From Mycobacterium heidelbergense (lineage in GTDB: Bacteria; Actinomycetota; Actinomycetes; Mycobacteriales; Mycobacteriaceae): a DNA stretch of 64,000 nt. The stretch spans positions 2,542,001 through 2,606,000 of the forward strand of contig NZ_AP022615.1 in NCBI RefSeq assembly GCF_010730745.1, in the 5' to 3' direction. The notes under the pieces were generated by a model. The model ran no database searches and was not told where the DNA came from. It saw nothing but the letters and a program-made list of their open reading frames with translations. Shown here piece by piece: positions 38,710 through 49,402 of the stretch; within the stretch, counting starts at the first letter, position 1; the number at the start of each line of letters is the position of its first letter. Made by a program: the position numbers and the translations under genes.

Positions 38710-39644
38710 AGGCACACAAGCCCGCGTTCAAACCGGGCGAACTCAACGTCTACTCGGCGCCGCGCGAGGTCACCGACGTCAGCCGCGCGCTGCGCCACAC
38801 CGGCCGCCGGGTGATGTTGGTGCCCACCATGGGCGCGCTGCACGACGGGCACCTGGCCCTGGTGCGCGCGGCCAAGCGGGCCCCCGGCTCGGTGGTCGTG
38901 GTGTCGATCTTCGTCAACCCCTTGCAATTCGGCGCCGGGGAAGACCTCGAGGCCTACCCCCGGACCCTCGACGACGACCTGGCGCTGCTGCGCGGCGAAG
39001 GCGTCGAGATCGCGTTCGCGCCGACCGCCGCGGCGATGTATCCCGACGGCCTGCGCACCACCGTGCACCCCGGCTCGCTGGCCGCCGAACTCGAGGGCGC
39101 CGCCCGGCCAACACATTTCGCCGGCGTGCTGACCGTGGTGTGCAAGCTGCTGCAGATCGTGCGCCCCGACCGGGTGTTCTTCGGCGAGAAGGACTATCAG
39201 CAGTTGGTCCTGATCCGGCAGCTGGTCGCCGACCTGAACGTCGACGTCGCCGTGGTCGGCGTCCCGACGGTGCGCGAGACCGACGGGCTGGCGATGTCGT
39301 CGCGCAACCGCTACCTGGACCCGGTGCAGCGCGAGTTGGCCGCGGCGCTTTCGGCGGCGTTGACGGCCGGCGCGCACGCCGCGGCCGGCGGCGCCCGGGC
39401 CGCGCTGGACGCCGCCCGAACCGTGCTCGACGCCGTGCCCGGCCTCGCGGTCGACTACCTGGAGCTGCGCGACGCGCAGCTGGGCCCGGCACGGACCGAC
39501 GCCCCCGGCCGGCTGCTGGTCGCGGCCAGGCTCGGCGCCACCAGGCTGCTGGACAACATTGCGATCGACGTGGGAATGACGCCGGCACCCGCGGGGGCCG
39601 GACGAACCCCGGATGAACACGCGCAATCACCGTGGAGGAATTGA
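38706..39644 (+). CDS. panC: Pantothenate synthetase
   Basis: 312 residues from ATG 38706, overlapping the previous stop. Joins pantoate and beta-alanine with ATP via pantoyl-adenylate. The nucleotide-binding HxGH appears in LVPTMGALHDGHLALVR; FVNPLQFGAGEDLEAYPRT, FFGEKDYQQL and MSSRNRYL (KMSKS-like) are all present. Soluble homodimer. The tail after residue 290 is Pro/Ala-rich. Ends in TGATG shared with panD, which supplies its beta-alanine. Confidence 0.96.
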   Translation: MKAHKPAFKPGELNVYSAPREVTDVSRALRHTGRRVMLVPTMGALHDGHLALVRAAKRAPGSVVVVSIFVNPLQFGAGEDLEAYPRTLDDDLALLRGEGVEIAFAPTAAAMYPDGLRTTVHPGSLAAELEGAARPTHFAGVLTVVCKLLQIVRPDRVFFGEKDYQQLVLIRQLVADLNVDVAVVGVPTVRETDGLAMSSRNRYLDPVQRELAAALSAALTAGAHAAAGGARAALDAARTVLDAVPGLAVDYLELRDAQLGPARTDAPGRLLVAARLGATRLLDNIAIDVGMTPAPAGAGRTPDEHAQSPWRN

Positions 39645-40075
39645 TGTTACGGACCATGCTCAAGTCGAAGATCCACCGCGCCACCGTCACGGAGGCCGAC
39701 CTGCACTACGTCGGCTCGGTGACCATCGACGCCGACCTGATGGACGCCGCGGACCTGCTCGAGGGGGAGCAGGTGACCATCGTCGACGTCGACAACGGCG
39801 CCCGCCTGGTCACCTACGCGATCACCGGCGAGCGCGGCACCGGGGTGATCGGAATCAACGGTGCCGCGGCCCATCTCGTTCATCCGGGCGATCTGGTGAT
39901 CCTGATCGCTTACGGCACAATGGAAGACGCCGAGGCCCGCGCCTACCGGCCGCGGATCGTGTTCGTCGACGCCGGCAACAAGCCGATCGACCTGGGCCAC
40001 GACCCGGCCTTCGTGCCGGCCCTGGATATCGCGGGGGCGGCGGAGCTGTTAGACCCCCGGATCGGCGCGCGGTAG
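39644..40075 (+). CDS. panD: Aspartate 1-decarboxylase (pyruvoyl enzyme)
   Basis: 143 residues from ATG 39644 after GGAGGAA. Makes beta-alanine from aspartate. The self-cleavage site Gly24-Ser25 is in YVGSVTID, giving the pyruvoyl group; Lys9 in MLKSKIHRATV and the INGAAAHLV, DLVILIAYG motifs are intact. The C-terminal segment after residue 120 is present, the region where pyrazinamide-resistance changes occur in M. tuberculosis PanD. Confidence 0.96.
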   Translation: MLRTMLKSKIHRATVTEADLHYVGSVTIDADLMDAADLLEGEQVTIVDVDNGARLVTYAITGERGTGVIGINGAAAHLVHPGDLVILIAYGTMEDAEARAYRPRIVFVDAGNKPIDLGHDPAFVPALDIAGAAELLDPRIGAR

Positions 40076-40077
40076 CC

Positions 40078-40902
40078 GTGCTGCTGGCCATCGACGTCCG
40101 CAACACGCACACCGTCGTCGGACTGATATCCGGATCGAAGGAGCACGCAAAGGTCGTGCAGCAGTGGCGGATCCGCACCGAGTCCGAGGTCACCGCCGAC
40201 GAGCTGGCGCTGACCATCGACGGCCTGATCGGTGAGGATTCCGAGCGGCTCACCGGCGCCGCCGCCCTGTCCACCGTCCCTTCGGTGCTGCACGAGGTGC
40301 GGGTCATGCTCGACCAGTACTGGCCGTCGGTGCCGCACGTGCTCATCGAGCCCGGGGTGCGCACCGGCATCCCGCTGCTCGTCGACAATCCCAAAGAGGT
40401 AGGCGCCGACCGGATCGTCAACTGCCTGGCGGCGTTTCACAAGTACGGCAAGGCGGCCATCGTCGTCGATTTCGGATCCTCGATCTGCGTGGACGTGGTG
40501 TCGGCGAAAGGGGAGTTCCTCGGCGGCGCCATCGCCCCCGGTGTGCAGGTATCTTCGGATGCCGCCGCGGCCCGCTCGGCGGCCCTGCGTCGGGTCGAAT
40601 TGGCGCGCCCCCGTTCGGTTGTCGGCAAGAACACCGTCGAGTGCATGCAGGCGGGCGCCGTGTTCGGCTTCGCCGGGCTGGTCGACGGTCTGGTCGGGCG
40701 CGTCCGCGAGGACGTGGACGGTTTCGCCACCGACCTGGGCGATCAGGTCGCGGTCGTGGCCACCGGGCACACCGCGCCGCTGCTGCTGCCCGAACTGCAC
40801 ACCGTCGACCACTACGACGAGCACCTGACGCTGCACGGGCTGCGGCTGGTCTTCGAACGCAACCGAGACGCCCAGCGCGGCCGGCTGAAGACGGCGCGCT
40901 GA
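40078..40902 (+). CDS. coaX: Type III pantothenate kinase
   Basis: 274 residues from GTG 40078, two bases after panD. ASKHA-fold kinase phosphorylating pantothenate in CoA synthesis. Phosphate motif DVRNTHTVVG, then NPKEVGADRIVN, VVDFGSSICVDVVS and GGAIAPGVQ. In M. tuberculosis this gene is non-essential because CoaA is used, so activity cannot be assumed. The first motif reads DVRNTH as in mycobacteria rather than DIGNT. Confidence 0.92.
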   Translation: MLLAIDVRNTHTVVGLISGSKEHAKVVQQWRIRTESEVTADELALTIDGLIGEDSERLTGAAALSTVPSVLHEVRVMLDQYWPSVPHVLIEPGVRTGIPLLVDNPKEVGADRIVNCLAAFHKYGKAAIVVDFGSSICVDVVSAKGEFLGGAIAPGVQVSSDAAAARSAALRRVELARPRSVVGKNTVECMQAGAVFGFAGLVDGLVGRVREDVDGFATDLGDQVAVVATGHTAPLLLPELHTVDHYDEHLTLHGLRLVFERNRDAQRGRLKTAR

Positions 40903-41029
40903 GCGCCGGGCCGGGCGCGTCGACCCCGCGTCCACGGCGTCGAATGTGAAACCTGGCAGGCATTCGGCCCGAAACTCTCGCCCAGGGCCCACACCCAAAG
41001 CCCTGAGCGCACACCCGAGGGGCTGTCAC

Positions 41030-41035
41030 TAAGCT
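41030..41035 (+). promoter_or_regulatory. -10-like element before lysS
   Basis: TAAGCT (TANNNT) ends eight bases before the lysS GTG at 41044, and no ribosome-binding site is visible; a leaderless transcript is possible. The rest of the 141-base gap after coaX shows no gene I can support. Confidence 0.4.
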
Positions 41036-41043
41036 GGCACGTC

Positions 41044-42561
41044 GTGAGTGCCGCCGATAAGGAAGTAGCCGACCTCCCCGAGCAGTTCCGGATCCGCCGG
41101 GACAAGCGCGCTCGGCTGTTGGCGGAGGGCCGCGATCCCTATCCGGTCGCCATCGAGCGCACCCACACCCTGGCCGAGGTGCGCGCCGCCCACGCAGACC
41201 TGTCGACCGACACCGCGACCGATGACATCGTCGGCGTCGCGGGCCGCGTCATCTTCGCGCGCAACTCCGGAAAATTGTGCTTCGCGACGCTCCAGGACGG
41301 CGACGGCACCAGCCTGCAGGTGATGATCAGCCTCGACAAGGTCGGTCGACAGGAGCTCGACGCGTGGAAGGCCGACGTCGACCTGGGCGACGTCGTCTAC
41401 GTGCACGGCAACGTCATCAGCTCGCGGCGCGGCGAGCTGTCCGTCCTCGCCGACTCCTGGCGGATGGCGGCCAAGTCGCTGCGGCCGCTGCCCGTCGCGC
41501 ACAAGGAGATGAGCGAAGAGGCGCGGGTGCGGCAGCGCTACGTCGACCTGATCGTTCGCCCCCAGGCGCGCACGGTGGCCCGCCAGCGAATCGCCGTGAT
41601 CCGCGCGATACGCAACGCCCTGGAACGGCGCGGGTTTCTCGAAGTCGAAACCCCCATGTTGCAGACCCTGGCCGGTGGCGCCGCGGCCCGGCCCTTCATC
41701 ACGCATTCCAATGCTCTGGACATGGATCTCTACCTGCGGATCGCGCCGGAACTGTTCCTCAAGCGCTGCGTCGTCGGTGGATTCGACAAGGTCTTTGAGC
41801 TAAATCGAGTGTTCCGAAACGAGGGAGCCGATTCCACCCATTCTCCGGAATTCTCCATGCTGGAGACCTACCAGACCTACGGAACCTATGATGATTCGGC
41901 GCTCGTCACCCGCGAGCTTATTCAAGAGGTGGCCGACGAGGCGATCGGAACGAGACAACTGCCGTTGCCAGACGGCAGTGTCTACGACATAGACGGCGAA
42001 TGGGCTTCGATACAAATGTATCCGTCGCTGTCGGCGGCGCTCGGGGAAGAGGTCACACCCGCGACGACGGTCGACCGACTGCGCGCCGTCGCGGATCGGC
42101 TTGGCCTGGAGATTCCCGACGACCGCGACAAACCCTTCTATGGCCACGGCAAACTCGTCGAGGAACTGTGGGAGCACACGGTCGGCAATACGCTGACCGC
42201 ACCCACCTTCGTCAAGGATTTCCCTGTCGAGACAACGCCTTTGACTCGCCAGCACCGCAGCATCGCTGGGGTCACCGAAAAGTGGGACCTCTACCTTCGC
42301 GGAGTCGAACTGGCCACCGGGTACTCCGAATTGACCGATCCGGTCGTGCAGCGCGAGAGGTTTGCCGCGCAGGCCCGGGCCGCGGCGGCCGGCGACGACG
42401 AGGCGATGGCGCTGGACGAAGACTTTCTCGCCGCGCTCGAGTATGGGATGCCGCCGTGCACGGGAACCGGAATGGGTATCGATCGGTTGCTGATGTCTTT
42501 GACCGGCCTGTCAATTAGGGAGACAGTTTTGTTCCCGATTGTTCGACCGCACTCCGGTTGA
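41044..42561 (+). CDS. lysS: Lysyl-tRNA synthetase, class II
   Basis: 505 residues from GTG 41044. An OB-fold anticodon-binding domain (VAGRVIFARNSGKLCFATLQDG) precedes the class II catalytic core. Motif 1 region includes FLEVETPMLQTLAGGAAARPFITH, motif 2 FELNRVFRNEGADSTHSPEFSMLE and motif 3 GMPPCTGTGMGIDRLLM. Charges tRNA-Lys. Rv3598c type. Ends 123 bases before lsr2. Confidence 0.96.
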   Translation: MSAADKEVADLPEQFRIRRDKRARLLAEGRDPYPVAIERTHTLAEVRAAHADLSTDTATDDIVGVAGRVIFARNSGKLCFATLQDGDGTSLQVMISLDKVGRQELDAWKADVDLGDVVYVHGNVISSRRGELSVLADSWRMAAKSLRPLPVAHKEMSEEARVRQRYVDLIVRPQARTVARQRIAVIRAIRNALERRGFLEVETPMLQTLAGGAAARPFITHSNALDMDLYLRIAPELFLKRCVVGGFDKVFELNRVFRNEGADSTHSPEFSMLETYQTYGTYDDSALVTRELIQEVADEAIGTRQLPLPDGSVYDIDGEWASIQMYPSLSAALGEEVTPATTVDRLRAVADRLGLEIPDDRDKPFYGHGKLVEELWEHTVGNTLTAPTFVKDFPVETTPLTRQHRSIAGVTEKWDLYLRGVELATGYSELTDPVVQRERFAAQARAAAAGDDEAMALDEDFLAALEYGMPPCTGTGMGIDRLLMSLTGLSIRETVLFPIVRPHSG

Positions 42562-42684
42562 AAGCTCAACTGTACGCGCTGTGTCCGGATTGAGTATTCT
42601 GGCTTGTTATGGCAGATTGGTGATTGGGGAGTTCAATACCAACTGCTCAGCAAGCGCTCAGGGAAGAAACGCGAGGATAAGCTA

Positions 42685-43023
42685 ATGGCGAAAAAAGTGA
42701 CTGTCACCTTGGTCGATGATTTCGACGGCGGAGGCGCGGCCGACGAAACGGTCGAATTCGGGCTTGACGGGGTGGCCTATGAGATTGACCTTTCGGCCGA
42801 GAATGCCGCGAAACTGCGGGACGGTTTGCGGCAATGGGTCGAGGCGGGCCGTCGCATCGGCGGCCGGCGTCGCGGGCGTTCCGGCTCGAGCCGCGGACGT
42901 GGCGCGATCGACCGCGAGCAGAGCGCCGCGATCCGGGAATGGGCCCGCCGGAACGGGCACAACGTGTCGACGCGTGGCCGCATCCCGGCCGAAGTGATCG
43001 ACGCATTCCACGCGGCGACCTAA
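42685..43023 (+). CDS. lsr2: Nucleoid-associated silencer Lsr2
   Basis: 112 residues. H-NS-like xenogeneic silencer that bridges AT-rich DNA. The N-terminal oligomerisation domain (MAKKVTVTLVDDFDGGGAADETVEFGLDG) is followed by a basic linker and the C-terminal DNA-binding domain with the AT-hook-like minor-groove element RGR in VSTRGRIPAEVIDAF. ATG 42685 is preceded by GAGGATAAG. A strong hairpin follows at 43036-43068. Rv3597c type. Confidence 0.97.
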   Translation: MAKKVTVTLVDDFDGGGAADETVEFGLDGVAYEIDLSAENAAKLRDGLRQWVEAGRRIGGRRRGRSGSSRGRGAIDREQSAAIREWARRNGHNVSTRGRIPAEVIDAFHAAT

Positions 43024-43035
43024 CCAAACCGCTTG

Positions 43036-43075
43036 CCGGCGCCCAGACCTGAGGGATCTGGGCGCCGGTGGTTTG
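43036..43075 (+). terminator. Terminator hairpin after lsr2
   Basis: CCGGCGCCCAGA (43036-43047) and TCTGGGCGCCGG (43057-43068) form a perfect 12-bp stem with a 9-base loop, followed by TGGTTTGTCATTTT. The U-tract is imperfect, as is usual in mycobacteria. Confidence 0.75.
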
Positions 43076-43308
43076 TCATTTTCGCTGGCGGCGAAAAGAT
43101 CGTCGATCCAGGCGGGAAACGCTTTGGTGGTTTTCCCCGTTTATCTGTTGTGCCTGTTGTTGTGACGGGGAGATGCGGCCTACACGAGGCACCGCAAGGT
43201 TAGGAACCCTGGCAGGCCGACCATTACAGTGGATGGCAGGTATGCGCTTCCGGTCCCACTGGCCGGCAGAGGGTTGTACCGATGGTGAGGGAGAGCAGGT
43301 AGCCACCG

Positions 43309-45843
<2,535 letters not shown>

Positions 45844-45860
45844 CGGCCGGTGATCGGCGG

Positions 45861-45985
45861 TCTACACTGACGATGTCCTGACGGGCAACGGAATCTGGTG
45901 GAACTCCAGAACGGTCGCGCCACTGTGCATAGTCAGACCCGGAGCTCGTCATCACCAGCGGGGACGCGGTCATCCCCGGAAGGAG
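45861..45985 (+). ncRNA. Cobalamin (adenosylcobalamin) riboswitch
   Basis: The leader before cbtB contains the B12-riboswitch hallmarks: ACGGGCAACGGAATCTGG, GGAACTCCAGAACGGTCGC, the B12 box GCCACTGT at 45919-45926 and AGTCAGACCCGGAGC. TGACGA (45868-45873) and TCGTCA (45946-45951) can close the core. A following stem of CGGGGA with TCCCCG lies next to the AAGGAG site and could sequester it, suggesting translational repression of cbtB when B12 is plentiful. Confidence 0.85.
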
Positions 45986-45991
45986 TCGACC

Positions 45992-46219
45992 TTGCCGAAC
46001 TTTCAGACGACGTCCAACCCCCGGCTAACCGGCACCAGATCGGTTGATCTGTCGGCAACAAGTGCCGCGCTCTGGCTGGCGGCGACCGCCTTCCTGGCGC
46101 TGCTGGCGATCTACTTTGTCGGCGTCGATCAGGGTGCGGTGTCGCTGCTCGGCAGCGACACCCACGTGCACGAGTTCGTTCACGATGCACGGCACCTACT
46201 CGGCTTTCCCTGCCACTGA
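45992..46219 (+). CDS. cbtB: CbtB, small cobalt transporter subunit
   Basis: 75 residues from a TTG at 45992 with GGAAGGAG upstream. One transmembrane helix (AALWLAATAFLALLAIYFVGVDQGAV) and a His-rich C-terminus HVHEFVHDARHLLGFPCH, the metal-binding signature of CbtB. With CbtA it forms a predicted B12-regulated cobalt uptake system. The riboswitch immediately upstream strongly supports the call. M. tuberculosis has PE_PGRS59 in the corresponding gap. Confidence 0.9.
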   Translation: MPNFQTTSNPRLTGTRSVDLSATSAALWLAATAFLALLAIYFVGVDQGAVSLLGSDTHVHEFVHDARHLLGFPCH

Positions 46220-46228
46220 CGCCGCCAC

Positions 46229-47020
46229 GTGGAGAAGCGTCTGATCGCCCGCGGTCTGTTGGCCGGCGCAATCGGAGCGGTGTTGGCGTTCCTGTTCGCC
46301 CGCCTGTGCGCCGAGCCGGTCATTGGCCGGGCGATCGCTTTTGAGGATGGCCGAACCGACGCCGAGAACGCGCACGGCGTGCACGAGCACGGCGTCGAGT
46401 TGTTCACCCGAGGAGTGCAGGCCAACGCCGGATTGGGTTTCGGGTTGCTGATTTTCGGTGTCGCGATGGGCGCGCTGTTCGCCGTGCTGTTCTGCGTCGT
46501 CTCAGCCCGCGTGAGAGACATTGCGCCGCGGCCACTTTCGCTTCTCTTGGCGGCGGGCGCGTTCGGTGCGGTGTACCTGGTGCCGTTCGTGAAGTACCCG
46601 CCGAACCCGCCGGCGGTGGGCCAGTCGGACACCATCCGGGCCCGCACCGGCTGGTATCTGGTGATGGTGCTGGCGTCGGTGGTGCTGGCGATCGCCGCGG
46701 TGTGGCTGGCACGCCGGCTTGCCGCCCGCTTCGGTGCGTGGAACGGGAGGCTGCTCGCGGTCGGGGCCTACCTGGTGGCCGTCGTCGTGGTGGCGGTGGC
46801 GCTGCCGACCGTGGATGAGACACCCGAACCGTTGCGCGACGCTTCGGGAGCGATCGTGTATCCCGGCTTTCCCGCCGACGTCCTCTACGAATTCAGGGTG
46901 CTTTCGCTGGCCACCCAGCTGGTCTTGTGGGCGACCATCGGCGTGGTCTTTGCGACGCTTGCCGGTCGGCTGTTGGGCGAGCGAGCCGAGAGCGGACGGG
47001 CACCGAGCATCGCCGCGTGA
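46229..47020 (+). CDS. cbtA: CbtA, cobalt transporter membrane subunit
   Basis: 263 residues from GTG 46229, nine bases after cbtB. Six or so membrane helices with conserved FARLCAEPVIGRAIAFEDG near helix 1, VEHG/VSRG-like HGVELFTRGVQANAGLGFGLLIFGVAMGALFA, and PFVKYPPNPPAVG. Predicted CbtA (TIGR02458-type) permease, probably bringing in Co2+ for cobalamin. The stop overlaps the next start (GTGA). Confidence 0.9.
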   Translation: MEKRLIARGLLAGAIGAVLAFLFARLCAEPVIGRAIAFEDGRTDAENAHGVHEHGVELFTRGVQANAGLGFGLLIFGVAMGALFAVLFCVVSARVRDIAPRPLSLLLAAGAFGAVYLVPFVKYPPNPPAVGQSDTIRARTGWYLVMVLASVVLAIAAVWLARRLAARFGAWNGRLLAVGAYLVAVVVVAVALPTVDETPEPLRDASGAIVYPGFPADVLYEFRVLSLATQLVLWATIGVVFATLAGRLLGERAESGRAPSIAA

Positions 47021-47577
47021 CCGGGGTTGTCCGGCTGACCTTGGTGTCGCACGCGATGACCGACGCCATGGCGGCCGCGCGCTTTCCCGCCGACGAGCCG
47101 CTCAACGACCTCGGCCGTCGACAGGCCGAAGCCGTTGCGGCCCAACCCAGCCGCGACGCCCGTCCGGTCGCCGGACCCGAGCGGCGCGCCCGCCAAACCG
47201 CGCGGCTGCTGGGCCTGACGGCCACAACGGAGCCGCGGTTGGCCGACCTCGATTGCGGGCGGTGGCGCGGGCAGGCGCTCGGCGACCTGAACCCCGAAGA
47301 CCTCGGGAGGTGGCTGGCCGAGCCGGCCCGGGCGCCGCACGGCGGTGAGTCGATCGTCGACCTGATCGGGCGGGTGGCCGGATGGCTGGGGTCGTTGACC
47401 GAAGAAGGGGCCGGCGACGCCTCGGCCACGGTGGCGGTGACGCATCCGGCGGTGATCCGGGCGGCGATCCTGCTGGCCCTCGACGTCCCACCGAAATCGT
47501 TCTGGCGCATAGACATCGCACCGGTCAGCAGCACCGTCATGCATTTCCGGAACGGCTGCTGGACGCTGCGGCTATAG
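47017..47577 (+). CDS. Histidine phosphatase-fold protein, atypical RHG motif
   Basis: 186 residues from GTG 47017, coupled to cbtA. Phosphoglycerate-mutase-like fold: the usual RHG is replaced by SHA (Ser11-His12-Ala13), the catalytic His is kept, later anchors ERRARQTARLLG, LDCGRWRGQ, HGGESIVDLIGRV and VTHPAVIRAAIL are present. In other B12 clusters CobC of this fold is alpha-ribazole phosphatase; co-transcription with cbtBA under a B12 riboswitch suggests a related role. The missing Arg of RHG raises the alternative of reduced or non-phosphatase activity. Confidence 0.8.
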   Translation: MTGVVRLTLVSHAMTDAMAAARFPADEPLNDLGRRQAEAVAAQPSRDARPVAGPERRARQTARLLGLTATTEPRLADLDCGRWRGQALGDLNPEDLGRWLAEPARAPHGGESIVDLIGRVAGWLGSLTEEGAGDASATVAVTHPAVIRAAILLALDVPPKSFWRIDIAPVSSTVMHFRNGCWTLRL

Positions 47578-47589
47578 CGGCCGTAGCGG

Positions 47590-48963
47590 CTAACGGGGCG
47601 CGATCAACGCGAAGACCTGCTTGGCGATCTGCAACATCCAGCCGGTCACCGTCGGTCCGTGGTCGCGCGGCCAGTTCAGCTGGAAGCTGACCACCCAGGG
47701 CTGCCGGGTCTTGTCGACGGCGTACCAGCTGAATGTGAGATCACCGGGCAGCCCACCGGCTTTCGCGCCGATATACGGCCAAACGTTGCGGTCCAGCTGG
47801 ATGCCCGCCACCGCGGAAAGGATCTGTTTGACCGGTGCGGCCGCGCCGACCGCGTCGGCCTGCAGCGCCGCATGGACGCGGCAGATGTCCTCGGCGTTGC
47901 CGTACCACTCCGCGCCGTAGGTAGACGCCGGGGTGTGCGCGCGCGTCGGATCGGGTTGGTACGGAGCGGAATCCGCCTGGGCCAGCAGTTCGGCGCGGAC
48001 CTGCGGGGAACCCTGCTTCCACCGGCTGCGCAGATCCGGATTGCCCCAGCCGATGGAGAACAGCTCATACATCGTGGGGAACGGAGTCATGCTGGCGGGG
48101 TCGTGATGGCCGGCCGTGGCGAGCGCTTGCTCGATCGCGTGGGTGCCCATCCGCCCGATGAGCAGGTCGGTGGCCATGTTGTCGCTGGTGGCGATCATCT
48201 TCTCGGCGGCCGTGCGAACCGAAACATGGGCTCCGGCGGGCAGTTCCAGGCCCGAGGAGCCAACCGCCCGGCTCTTGTCGGTGACGGTCAGCTGATCGTC
48301 CCAGGACACGGTTCCGTCCTTGACGGCGCCCGCCAGGGCATGCAGCACGTACAACTTGAAAATCGAAGCCAGCGGCAGAGATTCGCCGGTGTTGGTGCCG
48401 GCCACCGGGTCGCAGTGGCCTTGAACGGTCGGGTCGACCTTGGCGACCTGGTACGAGTAGCGGGCGCCGGTCTTGCCCAGCACGGCGTCGACGTCGTGCC
48501 ACGAGGCGATCTTCGGCGCCTGGGTGTCGACGTCGAACCGATCGACCCGCCCGTCGTCGTCGGTGTGTATCCGGATGACTTGTCGCGCGCCGTAAGACGA
48601 GACGAGGCGCAGCGTGGCCGCGCTGGCGCCGATGTCGATGCCGTCGAGGGCGAAGGGGCGGTCCCACCAGAGCTCTTCCATGGTGTTTTCGACCGAACTC
48701 ACCTTGTCGGGCGCGGCAAGGGTGCTGATGCCGACCGGCCCGATGGGCCAGTCCGAGTTGAGCATGTCCATGGTCTGCTGAGCCCGCAGACCGGGAGGAG
48801 TCCTGGTGTCGATCCCCCGGCCGGTGTTCGCCGCGTTCGCCTGCGGCGACGGGGGGGACGCGCAACCCGGCGCCAGGGCCACCACCAGTGCCGTGGCGGC
48901 GCCGAACGCCGCCACGCGGCGGGGCGCCGACCGTCCGCTAGGCAGTCTGGTCGTTCCCGGCAA
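47590..48963 (-). CDS. lpqF: Beta-lactamase/PBP-like lipoprotein LpqF
   Basis: 457 residues from a TTG at 48963, the start giving a proper lipoprotein signal: a basic region LPSGRSAPRR, a hydrophobic core and lipobox LAPGC. The ORF extends further, but those codons lie inside mhuD. The serine-hydrolase domain resembles class A beta-lactamases: Ser-x-x-Lys in LASIFKLYVL, SDN in ATSDNMATD, and KAG in GAKAGGLPGD replacing the usual KTG. Rv3593 type. Function unproven; overlap of 26 bases with mhuD implies co-expression. Confidence 0.9.
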   Translation of the reverse strand: MPGTTRLPSGRSAPRRVAAFGAATALVVALAPGCASPPSPQANAANTGRGIDTRTPPGLRAQQTMDMLNSDWPIGPVGISTLAAPDKVSSVENTMEELWWDRPFALDGIDIGASAATLRLVSSYGARQVIRIHTDDDGRVDRFDVDTQAPKIASWHDVDAVLGKTGARYSYQVAKVDPTVQGHCDPVAGTNTGESLPLASIFKLYVLHALAGAVKDGTVSWDDQLTVTDKSRAVGSSGLELPAGAHVSVRTAAEKMIATSDNMATDLLIGRMGTHAIEQALATAGHHDPASMTPFPTMYELFSIGWGNPDLRSRWKQGSPQVRAELLAQADSAPYQPDPTRAHTPASTYGAEWYGNAEDICRVHAALQADAVGAAAPVKQILSAVAGIQLDRNVWPYIGAKAGGLPGDLTFSWYAVDKTRQPWVVSFQLNWPRDHGPTVTGWMLQIAKQVFALIAPR

Positions 48964-49258
48964 CGTCCAGCACGACCTCGAATTCCAGCAGCGACGCGCC
49001 CGTCGCCACCGGGTTGGCGCGGTGTCCGGCGTGGGCCTCGATGGCGGGGCCGCTCGCCCACGCCTGGAATGCTTCATCGGACTCCCAGTGCGTCACCACG
49101 AAGTAGCGGTCCTCGCCCTTGACCGGACGCAGCAGCTGGAAGCCGAGGAAACCGGGTTGGTTCTCGACGGCGTGCGCGCGGTGGGCGAACCGCTTCTCCA
49201 GTTCGGGGCCGGCGTCGGCGGGCACCTCGATTGCGTTGATCTTCACGACTGGCGGCAT
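48938..49258 (-). CDS. mhuD: Heme-degrading monooxygenase MhuD
   Basis: 106 residues, MPPVVKINAIEVPADAGPELEKRFAHRAHAVENQPGFLGFQLLRP. ABM-fold dimer that cleaves heme to release iron, forming mycobilin in M. tuberculosis. The heme-site residues Asn (in KINAIE), Trp (in VVTHWESDEAFQAW) and the axial His (in EAHAGHRANP) are all present, shifted one position by an extra Pro at residue 3. Rv3592 type. First gene of a pair with lpqF; a long palindrome lies upstream. Confidence 0.95.
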   Translation of the reverse strand: MPPVVKINAIEVPADAGPELEKRFAHRAHAVENQPGFLGFQLLRPVKGEDRYFVVTHWESDEAFQAWASGPAIEAHAGHRANPVATGASLLEFEVVLDVAGNDQTA

Positions 49259-49295
49259 TCCGCTAATCTACCGCGCGTCTCCCCTTGTCAAACCC

Positions 49296-49374
49296 CCGGG
49301 CCGCCGCGCCGAGCGTGTTCTCAGGGTGAGATTTCGGGCGATTTCTCGCCCTGAGAACACGCTCGGCGGCCCGG
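49296..49374. repeat. Long imperfect palindrome between divergent mhuD and hydrolase genes
   Basis: GAGCGTGTTCTCAGGG (49311-49326) is matched by CCCTGAGAACACGCTC (49349-49364). The outer arms CCCGGGCCGCC and GGCGGCCCGGG extend the pairing after a 5-base insertion on the left side. The inner region TGAGATTTCG / CGATTTCTCG also pairs partly. It sits in a divergent promoter region, so a simple terminator role is unlikely. Confidence 0.7.
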
Positions 49375-49402
49375 GAGGCGGCGGGCCACGCAAGATGGTG
49401 CT

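Noticed and set aside
43110..43145. SigH/SigE-type promoter (GGAA-N20-GTT) before clpC1
   Set aside because: The pattern is short and the spacing is at the edge of the consensus; too weak to annotate as a feature.
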